Below are positions 15,480 through 20,934 of a stretch of DNA of 33,570 nt, piece by piece. Origin of the DNA: a virus; the IMG/VR virus record IMGVR_UViG_3300025237_000013, positions 1 through 33,570 of that record; one strand, 5' to 3'. The stretch's first letter is position 1, and every line of letters begins with the position of its first letter. A program made the translations under genes and the position numbers. The notes beneath the pieces were generated by a model. That model saw only the letters and a list, made by a program, of their open reading frames with translations. It made no database searches and was not told where the DNA came from.

Positions 15480-16108
15480 TTTGTTTGTTTTAATATTTCT
15501 ATACATAATTGCTGTGGTATTTTAGAGCGTTCATAATTATTTTTTAATCCTTGTGTTCCTGTTTTAGATCCTCTTGGTGCTGGTTCGTGATGGCATTTAG
15601 TATTACCATTGAAACATATAGCTCTTGGCTTCCAACCGTTAGGATTAAATAAAGGATTGTAAATATTGTTACTCCATATATCAGTAGGCTTTGCTCTTTT
15701 ATCTCCGTAAGTACAATACCATATTGTTACTTTTGCTATTCCTTTCATAAAATCCATCTTTCTTAAATAACCTCTAGGGTTTTCAATATAGTATTTTGCA
15801 TTTGGAAACTGACTAATAATTTTTAAAGTATTTAAAACTAACCTATCGCTTTTTTCTGCAAATGGTGTTTTAGGTTTTCCATTATCTCTATGCTTACTAA
15901 TAGCTGCTATTGAATAAGTAGTACAGGGAGGGGATGCCCATATTAAATCTGGTACAAAAGGGATCTGTTCTTTTGTTAAAAACTCAATATCTTGTACTAA
16001 GTCTATATTTTCAAAATTGTTTATATCTATGCTAAAGACATTATGCCCTAGTTTATCAGCAATCTTTCCAATAGAACGTGATCCAGCAAATAACTCTAAT
16101 ACATTCAT
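15467..16108 (-). CDS. DNA (cytosine-5)-methyltransferase, short phage type (first copy)
   Basis: 213 aa. Motif I LELFAGSRSIGK (4-15), SIDINN acidic motif II, motif IV ASPPCTTYS with catalytic Cys62, and motif VI YIENPRGYLR (109-116; ENP instead of the usual ENV). C-terminal SKIPQQLCIEILKQ resembles the motif X end ('vP..L...i'). Target recognition lies in the short segment with TDIWSNN and GWKPRAICFNG. Different enough from the 218-aa methylase at 12139 that they likely recognise different sites. First gene of the unit that includes the primase. Confidence 0.82.
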   Translation of the reverse strand: MNVLELFAGSRSIGKIADKLGHNVFSIDINNFENIDLVQDIEFLTKEQIPFVPDLIWASPPCTTYSIAAISKHRDNGKPKTPFAEKSDRLVLNTLKIISQFPNAKYYIENPRGYLRKMDFMKGIAKVTIWYCTYGDKRAKPTDIWSNNIYNPLFNPNGWKPRAICFNGNTKCHHEPAPRGSKTGTQGLKNNYERSKIPQQLCIEILKQTKWKE

Positions 16109-16131
16109 AATTTTTCTAATTTTGTAGATTG

Positions 16132-16163
16132 TAAAGATATAAAATATAAATCAAATACACAAG
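16132..16163 (-). promoter_or_regulatory. Host-type promoter for the methylase-primase unit
   Basis: Minus strand CTTG (16163-16160), 20 nt, TATCTTTA (16139-16132), which matches TAnnTTTG except for the last base. It lies 23 nt before the ATG at 16108. Confidence 0.6.
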
Positions 16164-16168
16164 TTTAT

Positions 16169-16364
16169 TTCAATGTGTATCTAAATACTGTTAAAGTGTA
16201 TCTTTTTTAATCCAATGTGTACTGTATTATTCGTAACGTTTATAGTACTTACAGCGTGGTTTTGCCCTCAAAGTACACATTGAACTCCAATTCTAGGGGA
16301 CACCCCCTAAAATATATTTATTTTATTTGGTGGGTATATAGGAAAAACGCTTCAATGTGTACTT
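16169..16364. repeat. Four copies of TTCAATGTGTAC, one inverted: candidate origin or operator
   Basis: The longest gene-free stretch of the early region holds TTCAATGTGTATC (16169-16181), TCCAATGTGTACT (16211-16223), an inverted copy AAGTACACATTGAA (16271-16284) and TTCAATGTGTACTT (16351-16364). A degenerate TTAAAGTGTATC lies at 16191. They bracket a GC-rich hairpin and lie just upstream of the methylase-primase operon. Iteron-like repeats plus a hairpin suit a replication origin or a repressor-binding region. Confidence 0.6.
16294..16309. other. GC-rich perfect hairpin inside the iteron region
   Basis: TAGGGG-ACAC-CCCCTA: a 6-bp stem with a 4-nt loop, conspicuous in this AT-rich genome. No T run follows, so it is not a terminator. 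It could be a single-strand initiation or protein-binding structure. Confidence 0.5.
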
Positions 16365-16370
16365 TGCATA

Positions 16371-16401
16371 AAAAAACACCCTATTTAGAGTGTTTTTTTT
16401 T
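16371..16401. terminator. Bidirectional terminator after the SSB-like operon
   Basis: AAAAACACCCT / AGAGTGTTTTT with loop ATTT and A/T runs on both sides. The stop codon of the 48-aa gene (16381-16383) lies inside it. It separates the SSB-like unit from the iteron region. Confidence 0.7.
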
Positions 16402-16527
16402 ATCTTCTTGATAGTACTTTAAAAGGTACTTACTATATTTCCTTTTATGATATTTGTTTTGTTTATAATAGTACCTTAGATTGTAAGCTAACACTATTAT
16501 AATTATAATTAATATTGTGTAGATCAT
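16381..16527 (-). CDS. Small membrane protein with basic tail (48 aa)
   Basis: 48 aa: MIYTILIIIIIVLAYNL is a single membrane anchor, followed by a Tyr/Lys/Arg-rich tail (RYYYKQNKYHKRKYSKYLLK). The ATG overlaps the upstream stop by 4 nt (ATGA), and the stop sits inside a terminator, as expected for the last gene of an operon. The basic tail would face the cytoplasm. Function unknown. Confidence 0.6.
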   Translation of the reverse strand: MIYTILIIIIIVLAYNLRYYYKQNKYHKRKYSKYLLKYYQEDKKKHSK

Positions 16528-16709
16528 TTTTTTAGTATTTTAATTTCTTTCTTTGTTAAATCTTTTTTAAATAATAAAATATCTGTAATATTTATTTTAT
16601 TATTATTTAAATAAGATCCCATTTCTAATAACTTTGTTCTGTTTTTTTTAGTATCTTTTAATTTAAAGAAACAGGTTATGCCATTTACTTTCATTCTTCC
16701 ATTAAACAT
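16524..16709 (-). CDS. Small unknown protein (61 aa)
   Basis: 61 aa, basic, MFNGRMKVNGITCFFKLKDT..., with a strand-turn-strand start and a helical Lys-rich end. Not recognised. Two bases separate it from the gene upstream, and it overlaps the membrane peptide gene by 4 nt. Confidence 0.6.
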   Translation of the reverse strand: MFNGRMKVNGITCFFKLKDTKKNRTKLLEMGSYLNNNKINITDILLFKKDLTKKEIKILKK

Positions 16710-16711
16710 AA

Positions 16712-16933
16712 TTAATTATATTTATTTATTAAAGTTCCTATTTGCCAAAGTATATCTTTCTTTTGTCTAAGTAGTTTTCTAAAGTTTGCATTTTCCTCAT
16801 ACAGCTTTTCTGTATTTGGCAATACTCTAAAATCTTTTACTTCATATCTTTGTAGCATCTCCTCCTCAAAAGATGATACCTCATCGCGAGGTATCACCAT
16901 TGTAGTATTAATAAGTGTTTTAGTAGCTCCCAT
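16712..16933 (-). CDS. Small unknown coiled protein (73 aa)
   Basis: 73 aa, MGATKTLINTTMVIPRDEVS, then a long helical stretch (LYEENANFRKLLRQKKDILW) that could form a coiled coil. It starts directly after the SSB-like gene (1-nt gap) and may be its partner. No family recognised. Confidence 0.6.
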   Translation of the reverse strand: MGATKTLINTTMVIPRDEVSSFEEEMLQRYEVKDFRVLPNTEKLYEENANFRKLLRQKKDILWQIGTLINKYN

Positions 16934-16934
16934 A

Positions 16935-17624
16935 TTAAAATGGTAAATCTATATCTTCTTTCTCACTATTAAGAGATTTAACTTCTTCAGCAACTACTTC
17001 TACATCTTTTACATCAGCACCTTTTTTATAGTTGTTAATGTACTCTTGTAACACCTTAGCTTGTTCTGTTGCTTTAGCATCAATTTTTACATCAATATTT
17101 TCACCTACTGTAAAAACAGGCATAGAATATTTAATACTTCCTTTCTTACCATCTTGTGCTGTGTTTACTTCCATCCATTGATTATCTAATAAATGGTTGT
17201 TGTCTTGGTAAAAAGTAGAGTAGTTACTAACAGCAGAACCTTTTAATTGTAGGTTAGCTATTGAGCCATCTTCTAACAATACATAAACACTTCTGTGATA
17301 CTTTCCACCAGCTTGGTTTACTTTTGCTTTTACATCCTTGTAAAGTCCTTCTGCAATAACACCACCTTTAAAAGATGATACTTTTAATTCCTCTTTTCCT
17401 ATTGCATAAACTTCATTAGAGAAGATTGCAGATTCAGAAGCATCGTTCCAACCTTTTACAGTTGAGTAATGTTCTAAGAATAAGAATTTAAAAGGTAAAG
17501 GTACCTCTACATTTTTTGCTGCTTCTTTGTCGTAATAAGAAAAGCATTTGTCGTTTGATTTCCAGCTAATAAATTTAGTTGCTGGGTTTTTACTACTTGT
17601 GTTTGGGCGTTCTAATCTTGCCAT
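16935..17624 (-). CDS. Putative single-stranded DNA-binding protein with acidic tail
   Basis: 229 aa. The body is beta-rich with basic and aromatic residues (FISWKSNDKCFSYYDKEAAK, KYHRSVYVLLEDGSIANLQL). The end is an acidic, disordered stretch that finishes EKEDIDLPF, the same kind of tip (D-D/I-x-P-F) through which bacterial and phage SSBs contact partner proteins. Early position and co-direction with replication genes agree. I do not recognise a canonical OB fold in the primary sequence, so the call rests on the C-terminal tip and context. Partners could be the primase, SF2 helicase or metallophosphatase. Confidence 0.6.
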   Translation of the reverse strand: MARLERPNTSSKNPATKFISWKSNDKCFSYYDKEAAKNVEVPLPFKFLFLEHYSTVKGWNDASESAIFSNEVYAIGKEELKVSSFKGGVIAEGLYKDVKAKVNQAGGKYHRSVYVLLEDGSIANLQLKGSAVSNYSTFYQDNNHLLDNQWMEVNTAQDGKKGSIKYSMPVFTVGENIDVKIDAKATEQAKVLQEYINNYKKGADVKDVEVVAEEVKSLNSEKEDIDLPF

Positions 17625-17649
17625 AATAATAATTGTTTTAAATATACGA

Positions 17650-17772
17650 TTATTTTTCCGTAACCGCTTCGGATCTATTTTTATATTCTTGTTCTAATTT
17701 ATTTAATTTGTGTTCAAGCCAACAGTTTTCTGTTATGTTGGCGTAGCTTTTAAGTAGTTCTAAGGTAGTCAT
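17650..17772 (-). CDS. Small unknown protein (40 aa)
   Basis: 40 aa, MTTLELLKSYANITENCWLE then HKLNKLEQEYKNRSEAVTEK; one amphipathic helix pair. Overlaps the preceding gene by 23 nt and follows its direction. Position in a run of overlapping short genes supports it; function unknown. Confidence 0.5.
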   Translation of the reverse strand: MTTLELLKSYANITENCWLEHKLNKLEQEYKNRSEAVTEK

Positions 17773-17914
17773 TGTAAGGTTTTTCAAAGTTAGTGTCTTG
17801 GTTGTATTTTAAAGAATTTACTATAACATTAGCAATCTCTTTTTTGTAGTCGAATGTAACCTTAACATCAGTAGGTAAAGCTACGTCTTTTGTTCTTAGA
17901 AATTTCTGTATCAT
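17750..17914 (-). CDS. Small unknown protein (54 aa)
   Basis: 54 aa, MIQKFLRTKDVALPTDVKVT then FDYKKEIANVIVNSLKYNQD. The ATG shares its first base with the last base of the upstream stop codon (TAATG-type junction at 17914), strong support for coupled translation. Unrecognised. Confidence 0.6.
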   Translation of the reverse strand: MIQKFLRTKDVALPTDVKVTFDYKKEIANVIVNSLKYNQDTNFEKPYNDYLRTT

Positions 17915-18048
17915 TAGTTGTCAGAGTTAAAACATTTATTAGAACAATATTGCTCATGTTCTGATATTGGTTGGTCACATACACAGCATTCGCTTGTGTA
18001 GTCTTCCTCTCCGTAAGGGTTATCTAATTTCCATGCATCGTAATTCAT
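17914..18048 (-). CDS. Small Cys-rich (zinc-finger-like) protein (44 aa)
   Basis: 44 aa, MNYDAWKLDNPYGEEDYTSE followed by CCVCDQPISEHEQYCSNKCF. The C-x-C/C-C-x-C and C-x-x-x-C spacing with a His looks like a small treble-clef or zinc finger ('C..C......YCS..C'). The gene is the first of an early unit, 25 nt downstream of a host-type promoter at 18073-18104. Confidence 0.65.
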   Translation of the reverse strand: MNYDAWKLDNPYGEEDYTSECCVCDQPISEHEQYCSNKCFNSDN

Positions 18049-18072
18049 AATATATAAGTTTTAAATTCTTTG

Positions 18073-18104
18073 CTAAACTAAAAAATAATTAGTTACTGTG
18101 CAAG
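18073..18104 (-). promoter_or_regulatory. Host-type early promoter for the zinc-finger/SSB unit
   Basis: Minus strand CTTG (18104-18101), 20 nt beginning CACAGTA, TAGTTTAG (18080-18073; consensus TAnnTTTG with one mismatch). Shares the TTGCACAGTA extension with 3706 and 9854. Confidence 0.65.
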
Positions 18105-18105
18105 T

Positions 18106-18252
18106 TTAATTAGATAAATTATTTTTTAGTTTTTTTAAATTTATAACAATAGATAGCAATAGATACTTTATTATTTTATATAAAACCCACCACCACCTAA
18201 AACCTATTGTTGTTCTATCTATTTGATACATATATTTTTTTAGTCTTGCCAT
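18106..18252 (-). CDS. Possible small basic, Trp-rich protein (48 aa)
   Basis: 48 aa, MARLKKYMYQIDRTTIGFRW plus WW and VLYKIIKYLLLSIVINLKKL. The ATG begins 1 nt after the stop of the metallophosphatase gene, suggesting reinitiation. The C-terminal half may be an amphipathic or membrane helix. If unexpressed, this stretch is merely the leader region before the next promoter. Confidence 0.45.
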   Translation of the reverse strand: MARLKKYMYQIDRTTIGFRWWWVLYKIIKYLLLSIVINLKKLKNNLSN

Positions 18253-18253
18253 T

Positions 18254-18976
18254 TTATAATTTCATTTTTACGTTAATTGCAGTTTCTCCATTTATTATAA
18301 CACCAACACCGATAGCTTCTTTCTTACCTCCCTGCATATATCCCATTGCGTAAGATTTACTATCTATACCACAACCTACTTGCATACCAAATAAAGCAGA
18401 GTACTTACCGAAAAACCATTCTGTATACATTTGTGTGTGAAAGTGTCCAGATACAGTACTTACCATATCTCTTTTGGCTGCTGTTTTTGCTGCCGAAGAT
18501 TTATCACCATGTACATATCTAACACCATCTATATAAACCTCTGTTACAAAATTCCAATTAGGCGTTTCTAAGACTTCTTTATATTCCTTTATCCACTTGC
18601 TTGGTATGTTACTTGTTTGCGCCTTACGTACAATAATACGATCATGGTTTCCTAAAGTAACATCAGCTTTTGGGAATGCTTTATACCAACGTGCTATTCT
18701 TTTTATTGCTAACTCTAATTCTGCTTTACCACCCATTCCATCTGCTGACGTTTCGTGATAAGAACTAAAATGCGAATCAATAATATCGCCAATCATGACG
18801 ACCTTGTTACAATTGTATTCTTTGTAGGTGTCTTTACAGAATTTTAAATAACCATCTAAGCAAAAAGGCTCATGTAAATCACCGATACATAATACTCTTG
18901 ATTCTACTTTTGTTATCTTTTCGTACGCTTTTAGGATGTTTCCTTTTAATCTTGGTCTAAAATCTTTATTACTCAT
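18254..18976 (-). CDS. Calcineurin-like metallophosphoesterase
   Basis: 240 aa with the full set of metallophosphatase motifs: D-x-H in CIGDLHEPF (D33, H35), GDxxD in IGDIIDSH (63-67), GNHDR (109-113), a His in VRYVHGD (H156) and GHFH (177-180). These bind two metal ions. Phage members of this type are nucleases or phosphatases acting on DNA or RNA ends, or on nucleotides. It is the first gene of the minus-strand early region, adjacent to the divergent cassette array, with a host-type promoter at 18992-19020. Confidence 0.88.
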   Translation of the reverse strand: MSNKDFRPRLKGNILKAYEKITKVESRVLCIGDLHEPFCLDGYLKFCKDTYKEYNCNKVVMIGDIIDSHFSSYHETSADGMGGKAELELAIKRIARWYKAFPKADVTLGNHDRIIVRKAQTSNIPSKWIKEYKEVLETPNWNFVTEVYIDGVRYVHGDKSSAAKTAAKRDMVSTVSGHFHTQMYTEWFFGKYSALFGMQVGCGIDSKSYAMGYMQGGKKEAIGVGVIINGETAINVKMKL

Positions 18977-18991
18977 AAGTTTTATTTTTTA

Positions 18992-19020
18992 CAAATATAC
19001 ATTATTTAAAATAAAACAAA
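18992..19020 (-). promoter_or_regulatory. Host-type promoter for the metallophosphatase
   Basis: Minus strand TTTG (19020-19017), 17 nt, TATATTTG (18999-18992), 15 nt before the ATG. The spacer is shorter than the 20 nt seen at the other promoters here. Confidence 0.55.
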
Positions 19021-19059
19021 TTAGGTAGTTTAATTTATTTATTATATATTTGCTTTTTA

Positions 19060-19105
19060 TAACGGTTTGGGTATGGCATCGTTTAATGTGTTATACACGT
19101 TGTTA
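19060..19105 (+). repeat. attC-like palindrome S1
   Basis: Left arm TAACGGTTTGGGTAT, right arm ATACACGTTGTTA, 46 nt in all. The arms pair imperfectly, with extra bases in the left arm. The tip contains CGTTTAATG, a form of the CGTTTTAATG that recurs in S2 and S8. First site of the cassette array. Confidence 0.65.
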
Positions 19106-19208
19106 ATTCCTTTTATATTGTTAGTTAAGTATCAATATATAGGTTTATAATTAACAGATTAATCGTTACATTAAGTAAATGTGATTTTTGTAACAATATA
19201 ATTGTACT

Positions 19209-19257
19209 TAACGGTAAGTGTAACACATCGTTTTAATGTGTGTTATATATTGTTATC
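19209..19257 (+). repeat. attC-like palindrome S2
   Basis: Left arm TAACGGTAAGTGTAACACAT, tip CGTTTTA, right arm ATGTGTGTTATATATTGTTA followed by TC. Its right box GTTATCTA (19252-19259) is complementary to TAGATAAC at 19450-19457, the 3' box of the unit that follows. The 103 nt between S1 and S2 hold no credible gene. Confidence 0.7.
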
Positions 19258-19279
19258 TAACTTTTTAAAATTTTAAACA

Positions 19280-19456
19280 ATGACTAATACAAATAAATAC
19301 AAGATTGAGAAATTAGGAATGTACTGGCATCTTCTACGACTGCACTATGTAGGGTGGTCTGTCTTTAAAAGAAAAGTATGGTTAACAGAGTTTCCTTATT
19401 ATTGGCATAAAGAAGATGCTGACAAGGCACTTAAAGAAATTTTAAATTGTAGATAA
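19280..19456 (+). CDS. Cassette protein 1, unknown (58 aa)
   Basis: 58 aa, MTNTNKYKIEKLGMYWHLLR, Trp/Tyr-rich (LHYVGWSVFKRKVWLTEFPY, YWHKEDADKAL). Not recognised. The gene fills the unit from GTTATCTA (19252) to TAGATAAC (19450), and its stop codon TAA lies inside the 3' box. It is on the opposite strand to the flanking phage operons. Host origin or cassette origin is likely; function unknown. Confidence 0.65.
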   Translation: MTNTNKYKIEKLGMYWHLLRLHYVGWSVFKRKVWLTEFPYYWHKEDADKALKEILNCR

Positions 19457-19584
19457 CGTATTTAGATAAGATTTTATTTTTAACAACAGTACAAAAACAT
19501 AATAAAGAATGAGTATAGCATATAAAGATGACAGTAGCGGTGAATACGCTAAGAGTAAAAATTTAATTTTATCTAGTGTTACCC
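19450..19584 (+). repeat. attC-like palindrome S3 (right arm inside an ORF)
   Basis: Left arm TAACGTATTTAGATAAGAT (from 19454), right arm AATTTTATCTAGTGTTA ending in box GTTACCC (19578-19584). The arms pair over TAGATAAGAT/ATTTTATCTA. The intervening 90 nt hold the start of the 62-aa ORF. Confidence 0.6.
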
Positions 19585-19697
19585 AACGTAGTGACCTTTT
19601 AAGTTTTATTAAAGAGGTTGCTGAATGGGATAAAGAATACAGCAGTACAAGAATTAAATTAAGGGCAAAAGAGTTGGTTAAACTTAATTGTGGGTAA
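19509..19697 (+). CDS. Cassette protein 2, possible fusion across a recombination box (62 aa)
   Basis: 62 aa, MSIAYKDDSSGEYAKSKNLI, then SSVTQRSDLLSFIKEVAEWD and a basic end LKLNCG-type terminus (KLNCG). Codons 24-26 lie on the box GTTACCCA, complementary to the 3' box TGGGTAAC (19691-19698), which also carries the stop codon. Residues 24-62 therefore form the cassette proper, and residues 1-23 come from the preceding attC-like site. The V-T/S-Q-R-S-x-LL stretch recurs in the protein at 20023. The true start could be downstream; no better ATG exists. Confidence 0.5.
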   Translation: MSIAYKDDSSGEYAKSKNLILSSVTQRSDLLSFIKEVAEWDKEYSSTRIKLRAKELVKLNCG

Positions 19698-19786
19698 CGT
19701 ATTCGTATATGATTAGTACGACAAAAAACAAATATTAATAAACAAATAAGACATAGTAAGTATTAATTATATACGTTGTTATGCAC
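19692..19786 (+). repeat. attC-like palindrome S4
   Basis: Left arm TAACGTATTCGTATATGATT (from 19695), right arm ATTATATACGTTGTTA ending in box GTTATGCAC (19778-19786). About 50 nt of AT-rich sequence lies between the arms. Confidence 0.7.
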
Positions 19787-19796
19787 TTTTAAAATT

Positions 19797-19961
19797 ATGG
19801 CAAATATAAATATAAAAGAAATAAGTAACGATATAATAGAAATACTTGGCGTTACTTATTATACTGAAAGTTATTTAAAAGAAATGATGTTAAGGGAAAG
19901 GTATAAAGGACTATTAGAAGGAAGGCAAGTTTTTGTAGCTGAATTTAAGGAGATATTTTAA
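19797..19961 (+). CDS. Cassette protein 3, unknown (54 aa)
   Basis: 54 aa from the ATG at 19797, MANINIKEISNDIIEILGVT then YYTESYLKEMMLRERYKGLL and EFKEIF; mostly helical. Starting at this ATG rather than an upstream TTG keeps it wholly between the boxes GTTATGC (19778) and GCATAAC (19966-19972), which are exact complements. Function unknown. Confidence 0.6.
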   Translation: MANINIKEISNDIIEILGVTYYTESYLKEMMLRERYKGLLEGRQVFVAEFKEIF

Positions 19962-19965
19962 TTGG

Positions 19966-20158
19966 GCATAACGTATTCGTATAAAGAAAGTAAATATAAT
20001 TTAAACTTAAATATTAAAAGAAATGAAAACAGAACTTTTTAAATTGATTGAGAGAAACTCGGCAGATATAGAGGAATCTTCTAAAAACGGAATAATAGCT
20101 CATCATGTAGATGTTGATGAACTAGTAAATGATTTATTTACTTTATGCGGTGTTAGCC
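19966..20158 (+). repeat. attC-like palindrome S5 (long; right arm inside an ORF)
   Basis: Left GCATAACGTATTCGTATAAAG, right ATTTACTTTATGCGGTGTTA ending in box GTTAGCC (20152-20158). Pairing is weaker than in S3 and S7, and the loop (about 145 nt) carries the first 43 codons of the 101-aa ORF. Confidence 0.45.
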
Positions 20159-20328
20159 AACGAAGTAAACTGTTAAAGGCAGAGGATAAAGATATGTCTT
20201 TTAATGATTACATACAGAAGTATTTTGAAGAACCTAAAGTTGAATTAACTTATAAAAGTAAAAAGAACAAAAATGTTATGACTGAAACCGAGTTGATAAA
20301 ATACTACAAAAGAGCTATGTGCCTTTAA
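20023..20328 (+). CDS. Cassette protein 4, possible fusion across a recombination box (101 aa)
   Basis: 101 aa. N-terminal part MKTELFKLIERNSADIEESS...DVDELVNDLFTLCG, then VSQRSKLLKAEDKDMSFNDY and a Lys-rich C-terminal half. Val44-Ser45 lie on box GTTAGCCA (20152-20159), complementary to the 3' box TGGCTAAC (20332-20339). In another frame the end reads NCG-stop, like the 62-aa cassette protein, so a small frameshift may have altered the original terminus. Function unknown. Confidence 0.6.
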   Translation: MKTELFKLIERNSADIEESSKNGIIAHHVDVDELVNDLFTLCGVSQRSKLLKAEDKDMSFNDYIQKYFEEPKVELTYKSKKNKNVMTETELIKYYKRAMCL

Positions 20329-20331
20329 TTG

Positions 20332-20391
20332 TGGCTAACGTTTAGTATATGAGCCGTTTTTTTCTATGGCTTATATACATTGTTGTAGCAC
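20332..20391 (+). repeat. attC-like palindrome S6
   Basis: Best-formed site. TGGCTAACGTTTA, then an 11-bp stem GTATATGAGCC / GGCTTATATAC (one G-T pair, 12-nt loop), then ATTGTTGTAGCAC. The right box GTTGTAGCAC is at 20382-20391. Confidence 0.75.
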
Positions 20392-20413
20392 GTTAATTTT
20401 AAAACAAATAATT

Positions 20414-20632
20414 ATGATAACAAATTGGAATGACAAGATAACCTTTGGAAAATTTAAAGGTGATACGGTAAAAGAAGTTTTTGAATATGATGCAACTTAC
20501 TTATGGTGGGCGATGATGAATACAGATAATACAAACTTTGCAGAAGAAGTGAAAAATGGTATTCAAAAACGAACCGAAGAAATAAATGCTGAAAAGTATG
20601 AGGATTTATCTTGGGGTGATTTCTGCACTTAA
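20414..20632 (+). CDS. Cassette protein 5, ExoX-like C-terminal domain (72 aa)
   Basis: 72 aa from the ATG at 20414, MITNWNDKITFGKFKGDTVK then EVFEYDATYLWWAMMNTDN. The 'FGKFKG.T..EV...D..YL.W' pattern is that of the small ExoX-like C-terminal (DUF3820-like) domain, found alone or at the end of DnaQ-type exonucleases and thought to bind nucleic acid. The unit is bounded by exact 10-nt complements GTTGTAGCAC (20382) and GTGCTACAAC (20634). An upstream start at 20366 would run through the right arm of S6 and was not used. Confidence 0.7.
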   Translation: MITNWNDKITFGKFKGDTVKEVFEYDATYLWWAMMNTDNTNFAEEVKNGIQKRTEEINAEKYEDLSWGDFCT

Positions 20633-20633
20633 T

Positions 20634-20766
20634 GTGCTACAACGTGTTGTATATGGAATGTTGCGTAAAATTAGACTTAAATTAATAGATATGAAAAAAA
20701 TAAAAGGTATTAGAATACTTAAAGGAAATATAGATAATAAGCAATTTTCTATATACGGTGTTAGCA
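20634..20766 (+). repeat. attC-like palindrome S7 (right arm inside an ORF)
   Basis: Left GTGCTACAACGTGTT then GTATATGGAA; right TTCTATATACGGTGTTAGC. The GTATATGGAA/TTCTATATAC stem pairs with one G-T. Box GTTAGCATTA (20760-20769) lies in the coding frame of the 80-aa ORF. Confidence 0.65.
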
Positions 20767-20933
20767 TTAGTTTTTTTGCCAAGTTGTTTAAACCTCACTT
20801 AATTTGGGATTGGTACGACTTTGGTTTAATGCTGAAAATTAATAAGCAAAACAATATTGGAAACTATCACTTTGCAATAGACATACAAATAGCATGGCTA
20901 AACCTTTGGGTACAGTGTTGGCAAAAACATTAA
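20691..20933 (+). CDS. Cassette protein 6, possible fusion across a recombination box (80 aa)
   Basis: 80 aa from the ATG at 20691, MKKIKGIRILKGNIDNKQFS, IYGVSISFFAKLFKPHLIWD, WYDFGLMLKINKQNNIGNYH, then AIDIQIAWLNLWVQCWQKH; aromatic and hydrophobic. Val24-Ser25 lie on box GTTAGCATTA, complementary over 10 nt to TAATGCTAAC at 20931-20940. The stop codon TAA overlaps that 3' box. Residues 1-23 are encoded inside S7. Function unknown; an interfacial or membrane-associated protein is possible. Confidence 0.55.
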   Translation: MKKIKGIRILKGNIDNKQFSIYGVSISFFAKLFKPHLIWDWYDFGLMLKINKQNNIGNYHFAIDIQIAWLNLWVQCWQKH

Positions 20934-20934
20934 T

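Noticed and set aside
16217-16411. 64-codon plus-strand frame in the iteron region
   Set aside because: It runs through the iteron repeats, the GC hairpin and a terminator, has no promoter, and its composition is not protein-like.
18190-18215. Possible G-quadruplex (GGTGGTGGTGGG on the minus strand)
   Set aside because: The G doublets are explained by three Trp codons of the 48-aa frame; tracts of only two G are weak evidence.
19450-19698. Reading the cassette palindromes as ordinary transcription terminators
   Set aside because: They lack T runs, have bulged asymmetric arms, and the box complementarity runs across the gene (5' box with 3' box of the same unit), which terminators do not need.
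19776-19796. Longer start (TTG) for the 54-aa cassette gene
   Set aside because: It would place the start inside the right arm of palindrome S4; the ATG at 19797 keeps the gene between the boxes.
20586-20690. Longer start for the 80-aa cassette gene
   Set aside because: That frame would overlap the ExoX-like gene and read through the left arm of S7; the ATG at 20691 is the more likely start.
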